A stretch of 64,000 nucleotides of DNA from Leadbetterella sp964489955 (GCA_964489955.1 CAZBAV010000005.1:1-64000), one strand, 5' to 3'. Positions 26,662-35,716 are shown, counted from the stretch's first letter. Notes: generated by a model not told the origin, from the letters alone. Made by a program: numbers and translations.

Positions 26662-29367
26662 TTAGGCCAAAGTAATAGCAGATGGGAGCTTACCGAAGCG
26701 GTTTTTAAAAGCTCTCGAAAAATTACGCGGGTCATTGTAGCCTACTTTCAAAGCCACTTGTTGCACACTGTTGTGACCTTCGCTTAACAAAGCAAAGGCT
26801 TCTTGTAAACGGAGTTCTTGTACATACTGCATAGGGGAAAGTCCTGTTAAACGTTTTAGTCTCCGTAAAAGACCAGACTCAGACATAGCCTGGTGGTTTG
26901 CTATATCAGGAATACTTATTTGATTGTTCAGATAAATAGTTTTGATGTATTTCTCAAAACCTTCCAGCCATTTATCGTCTTCCGAAAACGTTTCAATTAC
27001 CTGATCCTTATAGTCCTCTTCTAAAGCTTGTTTTCGAATGTTATAGTTCCTTAAAAGATTACCTATTCGAGCCTTTAGTTCTTCTTCATTAAAGGGTTTT
27101 GTTACATAGTCATCTACTCCAATTTTCAGAGCTTTGAGCTTAGCATCCTTTTCGGCTCTAGCTGTAAGCATAATTACTGGGACCCCCGAAAACTGTTCGT
27201 TTGTTTTTAGGCCATTTAATAATTGATACCCGTCCATCACAGGCATCATAAGGTCACTTATAACAAGATCTATATTTTTGTCTTTATGAAGAAGACCCAA
27301 GGCTTCTTCTCCATGGTTAGCTAGTAAAACATTATATGTACCGCTTAAAAGTAAGTGCAGATAATTCTGTAATGTTGGGTTATCCTCCACTACCAAAATC
27401 GTCGACTTCCCTGCGGTCGGCACTTGCTCTGGTTGCTCCAGCTCTTCTACTGCTTCAACAAAGCTTAGCTCTTCTTCTAATACCCCCACTGCCTTTTCTA
27501 CCGGAAACTCTATAACAAAATTGGAGCCCACCCCTACTGTGCTTTCTACATGAATGGCCCCTTTCATAAGTGTTGCATAATCTCGACAAAGAGCCAGTCC
27601 TATACCCATTCCCCCTTCGGCCAGTTCATCTCTGTTACTGGCCTGAAAATATCTGTCAAACACATATGGTAAGTCACTTGTATCAATTCCTCTACCGGTA
27701 TCGCTAACACTAAATCTCAAAAGACCATATTCATAATCTACCTTAGCCACAATGCTTCCGCCTGCAAGCGTAAACTTCAAAGCATTTGATACCAGGTTAT
27801 TAATAATCTGTCTTGACTTCTCTTGATCCAGTAAGCCCACAAAATCTTTCTCTATAGGGTTCTCTACACGATACTCTATGCCTTTGTTTTGAGCTAAAGA
27901 TTCGAATTGTATAAGCCAGGTTTCGAAAAAATCATGTATTGAAGTGGGCTTAAGATGAAGATTCATATTCCCCCCATCCAGTTTACCAAGGTCTAAAATC
28001 TGTGTAATAAGATTCTTAAGACTGGCTCCCCCTTGTGCTGCTATAGATAGTAACTGATTCTTTCTCGGCTGACTTAGATCCTTGTTCTTCAAAACAGTTT
28101 CTAATGGCCCAAGCATTAACGTTAAAGGCGTACGCAGCTCATGGCTGGCATTGGCATAGAAGAGACTTTTTGATTCGTCCAGTTTTCGGTTATGTTGTAA
28201 CAACTCCTGCAGGTCACCTACCTGGTCATCAATTAAAGCTTTCTGCGAGCGGATTCTGCGGTTTTGACGGAACAGCAATCCCGCCAGTGCTGCCACCAGA
28301 ACAGCTACACCTGAGGCTAAAACCAGCAGTTTACTTCGGTTCTCTATAACTGCTTCTTTTTTATCGTTCTGATAACGTTCTTCTATTTCTTTCGTTCGTA
28401 GGGATTCTTCTTCCGCAACTAAAAGCATCTTGTCTTCGTGATATTGCTTAAAACAATGATAGGCAGAATCTACATACCCCAGTTTATCAAAGATCTCAGA
28501 CCTCCTTCTCGAAAGTAAAACACGATATTGAATAACTACCGAATCATAATACAAATAAGCAGAGTCATTATACGCTAGTGCCTTCTTATAGTCATCAACC
28601 AAGGTAAAAATATTTGCTATATTATTATAAGAACTAGCCAGCATGCTAGGATTATTTCTCTTTTTCGAATACTCTAAGTTTAAGTTTTGATATTCTATTA
28701 GTTTCTGATAATTCTTTCTGGAGAAAAAATACCACTCTATCAGCAAAAAAGCATCAAAAAAGTCTTTCTCATTCCAATATTTTTCTGCGTATCGTATTGC
28801 TGTTTCAGCATAATAGAATGTAGAATCGGGTTGCTTTAAAAGACGATAATAAGAACCCCTTCGTAAACAGTATGTACTATAAAGTTCTTCCAACTTATGC
28901 TCTTTGTAGAGCTTATAAGCCTCTTCTAAGTACTTATCTGTAAAATCTAGATTACCTGCTTTTTCATAAACCAATGCGGTAGTAAGATTAGCTTGATAAG
29001 AGATTTCGGGGAAACCTTTAGACTGATCAAGAATCTCCAACAAAATAGACAAGGCTTGTACAATATCGTCTTGTTCATCCAGTATAGTGGCCTGCCGAAA
29101 GCGAACTTGCAGCCGAAGTTCTGTATACTGCTTTTTGTTTTCAAACAGACTATTGAGGCTGTCGGCCAGAACCTGAGCTCTTTCATACGCACTGTGTTCA
29201 ATAAGGCTATCTAATACACTAATTTCGCTATACGTATGTTCTAAAAACTTATCGTTATCTACATATAAAGAACTCTTCTGTTCATTAGAACATTTTGTAA
29301 ATACTACGACACAAATAAGTAAATGTATATATAAGTTCTTTAAAACAAATCTATTAAGAATAACCAT
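26662..29367 (-). CDS. TPR hybrid histidine kinase/response regulator with AraC-type HTH
   Basis: 901 aa. An N-terminal export segment is followed by a tetratricopeptide-like helical region (about 30-335) in the periplasm. One membrane helix (about 345-365) leads to a HisKA domain with the phospho-acceptor His near residue 409 (ASHELRTPLT). The HATPase_c domain has the N box (NNLVSNALKFT), DTGRGI and GGMGIGLALC. A receiver domain (about 655-775) has the acceptor Asp near residue 704 (ISDLMMP) and the KPF Lys. A C-terminal AraC HTH (about 795-901) follows. This is a one-protein two-component system, like the hybrid regulators of Bacteroidota polysaccharide loci but with TPRs instead of a propeller sensor. 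It is upstream of the orphan LytTR gene. Confidence 0.93.
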   Translation of the reverse strand: MVILNRFVLKNLYIHLLICVVVFTKCSNEQKSSLYVDNDKFLEHTYSEISVLDSLIEHSAYERAQVLADSLNSLFENKKQYTELRLQVRFRQATILDEQDDIVQALSILLEILDQSKGFPEISYQANLTTALVYEKAGNLDFTDKYLEEAYKLYKEHKLEELYSTYCLRRGSYYRLLKQPDSTFYYAETAIRYAEKYWNEKDFFDAFLLIEWYFFSRKNYQKLIEYQNLNLEYSKKRNNPSMLASSYNNIANIFTLVDDYKKALAYNDSAYLYYDSVVIQYRVLLSRRRSEIFDKLGYVDSAYHCFKQYHEDKMLLVAEEESLRTKEIEERYQNDKKEAVIENRSKLLVLASGVAVLVAALAGLLFRQNRRIRSQKALIDDQVGDLQELLQHNRKLDESKSLFYANASHELRTPLTLMLGPLETVLKNKDLSQPRKNQLLSIAAQGGASLKNLITQILDLGKLDGGNMNLHLKPTSIHDFFETWLIQFESLAQNKGIEYRVENPIEKDFVGLLDQEKSRQIINNLVSNALKFTLAGGSIVAKVDYEYGLLRFSVSDTGRGIDTSDLPYVFDRYFQASNRDELAEGGMGIGLALCRDYATLMKGAIHVESTVGVGSNFVIEFPVEKAVGVLEEELSFVEAVEELEQPEQVPTAGKSTILVVEDNPTLQNYLHLLLSGTYNVLLANHGEEALGLLHKDKNIDLVISDLMMPVMDGYQLLNGLKTNEQFSGVPVIMLTARAEKDAKLKALKIGVDDYVTKPFNEEELKARIGNLLRNYNIRKQALEEDYKDQVIETFSEDDKWLEGFEKYIKTIYLNNQISIPDIANHQAMSESGLLRRLKRLTGLSPMQYVQELRLQEAFALLSEGHNSVQQVALKVGYNDPRNFSRAFKNRFGKLPSAITLA

Positions 29368-29634
29368 TTAAACCTGACTGAAAGTACTTTTTTTGACAGG
29401 ATAGAAAAGTGTTCTTTTCTTCCAATTCATTTTCAAGCTGGTATAGATTTTCTGCGGGAGGATAAATATAACCTAAAATTTCGTAGAAGCAAACACTCAA
29501 ACACTTCTAAATCCATGAAGTAACAGAAAAATCATATGAAATTAATATGGAAAAGATCTTGGGTTTAGATTCCAAATTAAGGGGAAGGTAACACACAATG
29601 ACATAAAGCTACTTGAATTCCATTTTCTTCCAGT
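29368..29634. other. intergenic region between rplL terminator and the hybrid sensor gene
   Basis: About 267 bp with no recognised promoter box or gene. The rplL terminator and 3'-end repeat begin at 29635. Confidence 0.4.
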
Positions 29635-29710
29635 CTTTACAAACAAAAAGACACTGCCCGTTTGGACAGTGTCTTTTCATTTATGTCTGAATCAAAATTA
29701 TTTGATTTCA
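29635..29710 (-). repeat. native rplL 3' end and terminator (partner of 15194-15269)
   Basis: This is the last part of rplL, its stop and the following terminator. The 76-bp match to 15194-15269 extends from the terminator flank into the final codons and stops there. Confidence 0.9.
29646..29677 (-). terminator. rplL: rplL terminator
   Basis: An 11-bp stem, AAAAGACACTG with CAGTGTCTTTT, and a 10-nt loop, followed on the minus strand by TTTGT. Confidence 0.9.
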
Positions 29711-30075
29711 ACTTCAGCACCAGCTTCTTCCAATTGCTTCTTAAGAGCATCAGCTTCGTCTTTAGCGATACCTTCTTTAAGAGGCTTCGGAGCTGAATCA
29801 ACTACTTCTTTAGCTTCTTTAAGTCCAAGACCTGTAAGATCTTTAACTAATTTAACTACTTGAAGTTTGTTAGCACCACCTGATTTAAGGATTACATCAA
29901 AAGATGTTTTTTCCTCAGCTACTGGAGCATCTCCACCAGCAGGACCAGCTACAACAACTGCACCAGCTGCTGCAGGCTCAATACCATACTCATCCTTAAG
30001 GATAGCTGCTAATTCATTTACTTCTTTAACAGTTAAGTTAACTAATTGTTCAGCGAACGCTTTAATATCTGCCAT
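29698..30075 (-). CDS. rplL: 50S ribosomal protein L7/L12
   Basis: 125 aa, normal length. The N-terminal dimerisation helices (MADIKAFAEQLVNLTVKEV) lead to an Ala/Gly/Pro-rich hinge and then the C-terminal globular domain with the LVKDLTGLGLKEAKE factor-binding face. It is the last gene of a rplK-rplA-rplJ-rplL operon. In most bacteria rpoB follows; here the next gene on this strand is a sensor kinase and rpoB lies at 5.8 kb. Confidence 0.98.
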   Translation of the reverse strand: MADIKAFAEQLVNLTVKEVNELAAILKDEYGIEPAAAGAVVVAGPAGGDAPVAEEKTSFDVILKSGGANKLQVVKLVKDLTGLGLKEAKEVVDSAPKPLKEGIAKDEADALKKQLEEAGAEVEIK

Positions 30076-30142
30076 TTTTATAAAATTTAGATAGTTTTTT
30101 TAATAATTTAAAATTGTGGGCAATTGCCCGTTAAAATAAAAT

Positions 30143-30676
30143 TTAGGCGGCTTCTTTCTCTGAAAGAGTTTTAAGAATACCAGCCAAGTTTTGGCCTCCA
30201 CTCTGCAATGCACCAAGTACATTTTTAGCAGGCGATTGAAGCAATCCGATTACCTCGCCAACCATTTCGGCTTTCGACTTCAGTTTCGATAGGGCATCCA
30301 ACTGGTCATGACCAATGAACAATCCACCGTCTATAGAAGCTCCTTTAAGCTTAATAGAGTCTTTGTTTGTCTTAAGGAAATCTTTAATCAAAGTAGCAGG
30401 TGCCTTCCCATTTTCTGGGTGGAACATGATACCTGAAAAACCTTTAAGTACAGACTCATTGAATGGCGTGTAATCTGTTTCGAGCGTTGCAAGAGCTTTC
30501 TCGATAAGCGTGTTTTTTACAACTACATACTCAATTCCACTTTCAAAACACTTGCGTCTCAAATCGTTAGTTTTAGCTACCGAAAGACCACTAGCGTCTG
30601 TAATGTAGAAAAAAGGAGTAGCAGCAAACTTCTCGCTAAGCTCTTGGATAATAACTGCTTTGTCTTCTCTTGTCAT
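30143..30676 (-). CDS. rplJ: 50S ribosomal protein L10
   Basis: 177 aa (a short C-terminal extension compared with many). It contains the N-terminal L10 domain (VIIQELSEKFAATPFFYITD) and the C-terminal helix that binds L7/L12 dimers. It starts 2 bp after rplA, leaving no room for a separate L10 leader, so autoregulation, if any, would act from the rplK leader or inside rplA. Confidence 0.97.
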   Translation of the reverse strand: MTREDKAVIIQELSEKFAATPFFYITDASGLSVAKTNDLRRKCFESGIEYVVVKNTLIEKALATLETDYTPFNESVLKGFSGIMFHPENGKAPATLIKDFLKTNKDSIKLKGASIDGGLFIGHDQLDALSKLKSKAEMVGEVIGLLQSPAKNVLGALQSGGQNLAGILKTLSEKEAA

Positions 30677-30678
30677 GA

Positions 30679-31377
30679 TTACACTCCTGTTATTGTTGTT
30701 TTATCAATCTTAATACCCGGACTCATAGTGCTTGACAATGCTATGCCTTTTACATATGTTCCTTTTGCTGAAGATGGCTTAAGTTTCAATAAAGTTTGGA
30801 TCAACTCGTTAGCATTCTGAGCTATCTTAGCTGTATCAAAAGATACTTTTCCGATACCTGCATGAATAATACCTGTTTTATCTACTTTAAAGTCAATTTT
30901 ACCGGCCTTAACTTCCTGCACCGCTTTACCTACTTCCATGGTTACTGTACCAGATTTAGGGTTTGGCATAAGACCACGAGGTCCTAATACTTTACCTAAA
31001 CGACCTAGTTTCGCCATAACTGCAGGCATAGTGATGATTACGTCAATGTCCGTCCATCCTTTCTCTATTTTAGAGATATACTCATCAAGACCTACGTGAT
31101 CAGCACCAGCTGCTTTTGCTTCTTCTTCCTTGTCAGGAGTACAAAGTACAAGCACCTTTACAGTTTTACCCGTTCCGTGAGGCAAAGCCACCACGCCACG
31201 AACCATTTGGTCTGCTTTACGAGGGTCTACACCTAATCTTACGTCGATATCAACCGATGCGTCAAATTTAGTGTAAGAGATTTCTTTTAAAATAGCCGCA
31301 GCCTCTTCTAAACTGTAAAGTTTCTCTACATCGAATTTAGAAAGAGCCTCTTTTCTTTTCTTGCTTATTCTAGCCAT
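30679..31377 (-). CDS. rplA: 50S ribosomal protein L1
   Basis: 232 aa, normal length. The L1 signatures VDIDVRLGVDPRKADQMVRG and GLMPNPKSGTVT are present. L1 is known in other bacteria to repress its own operon by binding the rplK leader mRNA. It follows rplK after 57 bp and is followed by rplJ after 2 bp. Confidence 0.98.
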   Translation of the reverse strand: MARISKKRKEALSKFDVEKLYSLEEAAAILKEISYTKFDASVDIDVRLGVDPRKADQMVRGVVALPHGTGKTVKVLVLCTPDKEEEAKAAGADHVGLDEYISKIEKGWTDIDVIITMPAVMAKLGRLGKVLGPRGLMPNPKSGTVTMEVGKAVQEVKAGKIDFKVDKTGIIHAGIGKVSFDTAKIAQNANELIQTLLKLKPSSAKGTYVKGIALSSTMSPGIKIDKTTITGV

Positions 31378-31434
31378 AATTTTGGTAGTTAACGTTCTGC
31401 TCCAGGCAGAACTCCCAGTTTTTTGTTAAAAAAA

Positions 31435-31872
31435 TTAAAACGGTCTATCACCCGTAATGTTCAAGCCCATGTTATTGGCTGTACCTTCTACCATTTTCAT
31501 AGCAGACTCTACAGTGAAGCAATTTAAATCAGGCATTTTGGTTTCGGCAATAGTTTTTACCTGATCCCAAGTCACCGACCCAACTTTGTTACGGTTAGGC
31601 TGGTCTGAACCTTTTTTAGCTTTAGATGCTTCAATTAACAGTATAGCTGTAGGAGGGGTTTTAATTACGAAATCAAATGATTTATCTGCATAATACGTGA
31701 TTAATACAGGAACCACCTGTCCCATTTTATCTTGGGTTCTAGCATTAAACTGCTTACAGAACTCCATGATGTTAATACCCTTAGAACCTAAAGCTGGTCC
31801 AATTGGAGGTGCAGGGTTTGCCTGACCGCCTTTGGCTTGAAGTTTTAAGTATCCTGCCATTTCTTTCGCCAT
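31435..31872 (-). CDS. rplK: 50S ribosomal protein L11
   Basis: 145 aa. The N-terminal domain has the GQANPAPPIGPALGSKG signature and the C-terminal RNA-binding domain ends normally. It is the first gene of this operon here. In many bacteria nusG and secE lie just upstream; here the upstream neighbour is a Uma2-type protein, so the cluster is separated on both sides. Confidence 0.98.
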   Translation of the reverse strand: MAKEMAGYLKLQAKGGQANPAPPIGPALGSKGINIMEFCKQFNARTQDKMGQVVPVLITYYADKSFDFVIKTPPTAILLIEASKAKKGSDQPNRNKVGSVTWDQVKTIAETKMPDLNCFTVESAMKMVEGTANNMGLNITGDRPF

Positions 31873-32085
31873 TTTTCTTAAAAATTTAAAAATTGAGAAA
31901 TACGAACTAACGAACTCAACCTGTGTCTGACCTTTCTTAAGTCACAATCAGAAAGCGAACCTCAGATGATCATCCGATTCTCCAGAGCCGTTCTTATATC
32001 TCTCAGGGGAAGCCTAACCTGCTATTAAACAGGACAAGAAGATAAGAAAAACTCCGCCATTTTGAACACATTGCCCAAAACGGAC
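31873..32085 (-). promoter_or_regulatory. long rplK leader
   Basis: The inferred transcript has a leader of about 210 nt. It begins with a hairpin (CCGTTTTG with CAAAATGG, 32057-32083) and contains a palindromic GATGATCATC segment near 31965-31974. A leader this long fits L1-type translational control of the operon; no exact L1 site is assigned. Confidence 0.5.
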
Positions 32086-32087
32086 TG

Positions 32088-32119
32088 CAAAGGTAGAAAC
32101 TCATTTTTTTATAACCAAA
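32088..32119 (-). promoter_or_regulatory. rplKAJL promoter
   Basis: A -7 box TACCTTTG (32088-32095) and an upstream TTTG (32116-32119) with a 20-bp spacer, an exact Bacteroidota-type promoter on the minus strand. Confidence 0.8.
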
Positions 32120-32327
32120 TGATTTTGAGAAATTTATTGTGAATTTACCGACAAGAAGGACACCTATTTAAAGGTCCTCTAGGAACTGTTTTGAGGATTC
32201 TCAGTTATTTGATTAAAAAGTTCTGGCGTTTGACAAGCTCCTTGTAGGCTGATGTGTTTCAAGCGAAAGACGAGATGCTCGTCGGCATAATCATTAGGTC
32301 AATTAATAATCGAAGTATTAAGCCCTC

Positions 32328-32906
32328 TTAAAACAGCTCAGCCACTGGAACTGCCAATTCTGGAAAGATGATGCTAAAGGCCAAATCATCTTCAATATAA
32401 GGTCTGCGAGCCATAAATTGTCCGCTCTCTAGGACGTAGATCAATATGGTTTTGTCTAAGGGATGCACCAACCAATACTCTCGCACTCCTTGACTCTCAT
32501 ACAAATCGTACTTGATCTTCATTTCTTTGTTTGTGTTTCCGGGAGACAAAATCTCCACTATCAAATCTGGAGCAGCAATACCTCCTCTTTCGTCAAGTTT
32601 AGACTCATCGCAAAACACACAAAGATCTGGCTGAACTACAGTTGTTACGGTTTCGTCTGTTTTAGATGAAAACCGAACATCAAAAGGAGCAGAAAAAACT
32701 TGACATTTACTTTTGTTAAAGGAATTATAAAAAATACCGGTAAGTTTTGTAGCCGCCCTCTGATGAGCCACATTAGGAGCGGGTGTCATGGCATACACTT
32801 TCCCCTTGATTATCTCTAGGCGTTCTTTAAACTTAAACAGAAGATAGTCTGCATAAGTATATGTTTTGGATAAGTCCAAGCTATTGAAATCTGAGTACGT
32901 TTCCAT
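32328..32906 (-). CDS. Uma2 family (DUF820, restriction-endonuclease-like fold) protein
   Basis: 192 aa. The family signature is clear: PDLCVF, APDLIVEILSPG, then K-x-K-x-DLYESQGVREYWLVHP. These residues form a PD-(D/E)xK-type nuclease core. Many Uma2 proteins occur in large numbers per genome with unknown function. It stands alone between the rplK leader and the MITE-like element. Confidence 0.9.
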   Translation of the reverse strand: METYSDFNSLDLSKTYTYADYLLFKFKERLEIIKGKVYAMTPAPNVAHQRAATKLTGIFYNSFNKSKCQVFSAPFDVRFSSKTDETVTTVVQPDLCVFCDESKLDERGGIAAPDLIVEILSPGNTNKEMKIKYDLYESQGVREYWLVHPLDKTILIYVLESGQFMARRPYIEDDLAFSIIFPELAVPVAELF

Positions 32907-33122
32907 AATTTTTCAAGAATTGCCTTTGTAAAGATACGCTTTCTTATCGGAATGAAACGATTAAGTATATGCCTTTTAGACAAAAACCGGGGTTGCAGTC
33001 ACGAGCATATCTAAAAAGTAGAACCTTTGGGTCACGATAGAAATTTCTCACATCTTAAACATTACATAGAAACATGATTTGGAGATTTGGTTCAATATGC
33101 AATAGTATTGACTTGTTATAAA
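32907..33122. other. intergenic region before the MITE-like element
   Basis: 216 bp with no gene or clear signal seen. Confidence 0.4.
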
Positions 33123-33343
33123 TGAGAGTGGCTGTAGTTTACTTAAGCGATTATTTTTTAAACCACATAGATGAAAATTAAAAAAGAGGACATAGAAAAA
33201 TTGATTTTTTTAACACAATAGCTATGTGAAGCATGCTAACATGTCTTATGTTACCTTAATCTATTGTCTATATGTGGTTAAATATTAGGTGTTTACATTC
33301 TATATACACCTTTACTCGCTGAAGCAAACTACAGCCATGAGAG
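33123..33343. mobile_element. MITE-like element with 22-bp inverted ends and 6-bp target duplication
   Basis: The ends 33129-33150 and 33316-33337 are inverted repeats matching at 20 of 22 positions (outer bases TGGCTGTAGTTT). Both sides carry the same hexamer TGAGAG (33123-33128 and 33338-33343), the expected target-site duplication. The interior (about 165 bp) has no gene and contains CACATAG/CTATGTG-type palindromic segments. It is 100 bp upstream of the SDR gene. It is non-autonomous; no matching transposase is in the window. Confidence 0.8.
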
Positions 33344-33413
33344 TTAATGCCTCTGTCGGGTTAAATCATATTTACTCCTGTCTTTGGTCATAATAATTTG
33401 GTTTTGCACCGAA

Positions 33414-33421
33414 TAACTTTG
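33414..33421 (+). promoter_or_regulatory. -7 promoter box of the SDR gene
   Basis: TAACTTTG matches the TAnnTTTG box, 22 bp before the ATG. The -33 box is not at a standard distance, so the promoter is probably weak or activated. Confidence 0.45.
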
Positions 33422-33443
33422 CATCGAACAAAATACAAACACC

Positions 33444-34199
33444 ATGAAAGTTCTAGAAAACAAGGTAGCCATCATCACGGGTGCAGGATCAGGTATAGGA
33501 AGAAGTACAGCTTTATTGTTTGCAAAACATGGAGCAAAATTGGTATTATCCGATATTGTAGATGAAAACCTACAAAGAGTAGTAAGTGAGGTAAAAGGTT
33601 TGGGAGCCGATGCAGTAGGCGTAAAGGCAGATTCCTCAAAACCCGAAGATCATGAACTCATTATAAACACGACTTTGGGCGTATTCGGAAAACTTGATAT
33701 TGCTATAAACAATGCGGGTATTGGCGGACCTATCGGTCAAGTTGGCGAATATAATGTTGAAGCATGGCAAAAAGTTATAAACATAAATCTTAATGGGGTC
33801 TTCTACGGTATGCGTTACCAGATTCCTGCTATGGAAAAAACAACTGAGAAAGGGTCTATCATAAACGTGGCTTCTATTTTAGGTTCTGTGGGTTTTGCTG
33901 GCAGCTCTGCTTATGTAGCCGCAAAACACGGAGTAGTAGGTCTTACAAAAACTGCAGCAATAGAGTATTCTGCTAAAGGCATCAGAGTAAACTCTGTGGG
34001 TCCCGGTTTTATAAAAACGCCTTTGGTAGAAAGTTCTCTCTCTAAAGAAGCCTATGACGGACTCACTTCCTTACACCCTATTGGCAGGCTGGGAGAGTCT
34101 GATGAAGTTGCAGAAGTCTTTCTATTTCTAGCGAGCGACCAATCATCTTTCGTTACAGGTAGTTATTATACGGTAGATGGGGGATATACCAGCAGATAG
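33444..34199 (+). CDS. short-chain dehydrogenase/reductase
   Basis: 251 aa, classical SDR length. The cofactor motif TGAGSGIG is near residues 13-20, NNAG near residue 90, and the catalytic Ser-Tyr-x-x-x-Lys includes YVAAK. The glucose-1-dehydrogenase/3-oxoacyl reductase-like ending DGGYTSR is present. NAD(P)H-dependent oxidoreduction is expected, substrate unknown. It is preceded by a -7 box and the MITE-like element. Confidence 0.92.
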   Translation: MKVLENKVAIITGAGSGIGRSTALLFAKHGAKLVLSDIVDENLQRVVSEVKGLGADAVGVKADSSKPEDHELIINTTLGVFGKLDIAINNAGIGGPIGQVGEYNVEAWQKVININLNGVFYGMRYQIPAMEKTTEKGSIINVASILGSVGFAGSSAYVAAKHGVVGLTKTAAIEYSAKGIRVNSVGPGFIKTPLVESSLSKEAYDGLTSLHPIGRLGESDEVAEVFLFLASDQSSFVTGSYYTVDGGYTSR

Positions 34200-34361
34200 A
34201 TTAAGTCTGAATCGTTTATTAGATATTTTCACAAAACCAAATACTGAAAAATAGAAGCAAAATACTGACCAAACACAGTAAAAAAAGGTTGCTTTTAAAG
34301 TATTAAAGCCTATATATCGTAACATTTACTTACAAGAGAAGACTAATACGAAATTGGGGTT

Positions 34362-34405
34362 AAAGGGAGAATTGGCTGCTACAGGCCCAATTCTCCCCTT
34401 TATTT
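34362..34405 (+). terminator. terminator downstream of the SDR gene
   Basis: A long stem, AAAGGGAGAATTGG (34362-34375) with CCAATTCTCCC and following CTTT (34387-34401), and T-rich sequence after it. Confidence 0.8.
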
Positions 34406-34709
34406 ATTCGGCAGAATATATGATAGAAAACCACATCGCACCGATTGGGATAAGCAAACAACAAATTAATCTGCCACCAATAAAAAATTATTTTTACTCC
34501 AAAAGAATAGCACTCTTCAGATGAATCGTCTCTCATACACTTACTAGGCTCTATTTAGCAGCATTTTAGCCATATCAGATACTCTACGCCTCGATTGTTC
34601 GTTATTGTAAAATACAAATGAATATGTTCCTTGTGTAGACTTTGGACTGAATTTTGCAGCCATACAATGCATACAACCATAAATAAACACAGGTTTTATA
34701 AAACTTAGA
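34402..34709. other. intergenic region before the AraC gene
   Basis: No gene seen. A partial -7 box (GAATTTTG, 34649-34656) lies about 54 bp before the AraC start, one base off the consensus, with a poor -33 box. Confidence 0.4.
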
Positions 34710-35573
34710 ATGAGGGAGAAACTAAAAGCAACGGGCTTTTACTTATTTACACTTAAAGAGTGGGTAGATTACAATGAAGGAAATACATTGTTTTATACCT
34801 ACAATTACTTTGTGGTTATTTGGACCGCCTCTAAGAGCTTATCTGGCTTTATTGAGTCCGAACCTTATACCGTTAAGCCCAACCATTTGCTTTATGTATC
34901 TCCCAACAAAAAACTAGAGTTGGGAAAAAAAGACTATGATGGTTTTGCATTTGTTTTTAACACAGATTTCTTTACCCGATCAGATTTTGATTCTTCTCTT
35001 ATTAATAGTCCGCTTTTCTTTAATGAGTATAATGATGTTACTATTTGTCCTTTTACATATAGCCAGGATTTTTTCTCAAACTATTATGTAGCCCGTTTGG
35101 AGCATCTAAAAAACACAGATGAAGAAACGTTTATGCTATTTGCCCACAACACCATCGAAGCCCTCTTACTGGAAGGTAGTCATTATTATAACAAAACTGT
35201 AGAGCCGCACACTCACGAGACCTCTCTTACAGAGCATGTCCTTGTAAATAAGTTTACAGTCCTACTCCAACAACATTTCAAAAAGGAAAAACGCGTTTCC
35301 TTCTACGCAAGCTTACTAAACATTACACCTCGTAGTCTCAACAAGGCTACTCTAAATGTCATGCATAAGCATGTAAAAGACATTATTATAGACAAGGTTG
35401 TAAAAGAAAGTAACCGGATGCTCAAGTATACCAATGAAACCATTTATAATGTAGCTTGGGAACTTGGCTTTGCGGATGAAGGAAACTTCTCAGCCTTCTT
35501 TAAAAAACATTCGGGAAAATCTCCAGCCGAATACAGAGAACATTTACGTGCTTCTCTCCGCCACCAAGCTTAA
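34710..35573 (+). CDS. AraC-family transcriptional regulator
   Basis: 287 aa. The N-terminal cupin-like ligand domain (about 1-150) is followed by a C-terminal AraC HTH domain (about 190-285) with the usual second helix region NETIYNVAWELGFADEGNFSAFFKKH and GKSPAEYR. It ends 240 bp before the putative pilus operon in the same direction and is a candidate regulator of it, which is inference only. Confidence 0.92.
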   Translation: MREKLKATGFYLFTLKEWVDYNEGNTLFYTYNYFVVIWTASKSLSGFIESEPYTVKPNHLLYVSPNKKLELGKKDYDGFAFVFNTDFFTRSDFDSSLINSPLFFNEYNDVTICPFTYSQDFFSNYYVARLEHLKNTDEETFMLFAHNTIEALLLEGSHYYNKTVEPHTHETSLTEHVLVNKFTVLLQQHFKKEKRVSFYASLLNITPRSLNKATLNVMHKHVKDIIIDKVVKESNRMLKYTNETIYNVAWELGFADEGNFSAFFKKHSGKSPAEYREHLRASLRHQA

Positions 35574-35681
35574 GCAAGGTCCCAAACTGTACTGTTATCC
35601 CCTATACCCTCCGTTATGGGTTAAAATTTTCTGTATGTAAAATCAAGCCGTGCACAAATTCACAACATATGTACAGATATT
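35574..35681. other. intergenic region after the AraC gene
   Basis: 108 bp without a gene. It contains an ACATATGTA sequence that partly resembles the following palindrome. Confidence 0.3.
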
Positions 35682-35699
35682 TATATGTATATACATATA
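35682..35699. promoter_or_regulatory. 18-bp palindrome in promoter of the pilus-like operon
   Basis: TATATGTATATACATATA is a perfect inverted repeat. It covers the expected -33 position of the promoter at 35709, where a TTG is absent. It is therefore a plausible operator or activator site, but it is AT-rich and simple. Confidence 0.5.
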
Positions 35700-35708
35700 T
35701 TGTTATCG

Positions 35709-35716
35709 TAATTTTG
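35709..35716 (+). promoter_or_regulatory. -7 promoter box of the pilin-like gene
   Basis: TAATTTTG, an exact TAnnTTTG match, giving a leader of about 95 nt before the ATG at 35816. The missing -33 TTG suggests activator dependence. Confidence 0.6.

Noticed and set aside
15270..29634. Full integrative element or prophage
   Set aside because: No integrase, phage or conjugation gene is visible; only the duplicated rplL end supports it, so it is kept as a finding, not a feature.
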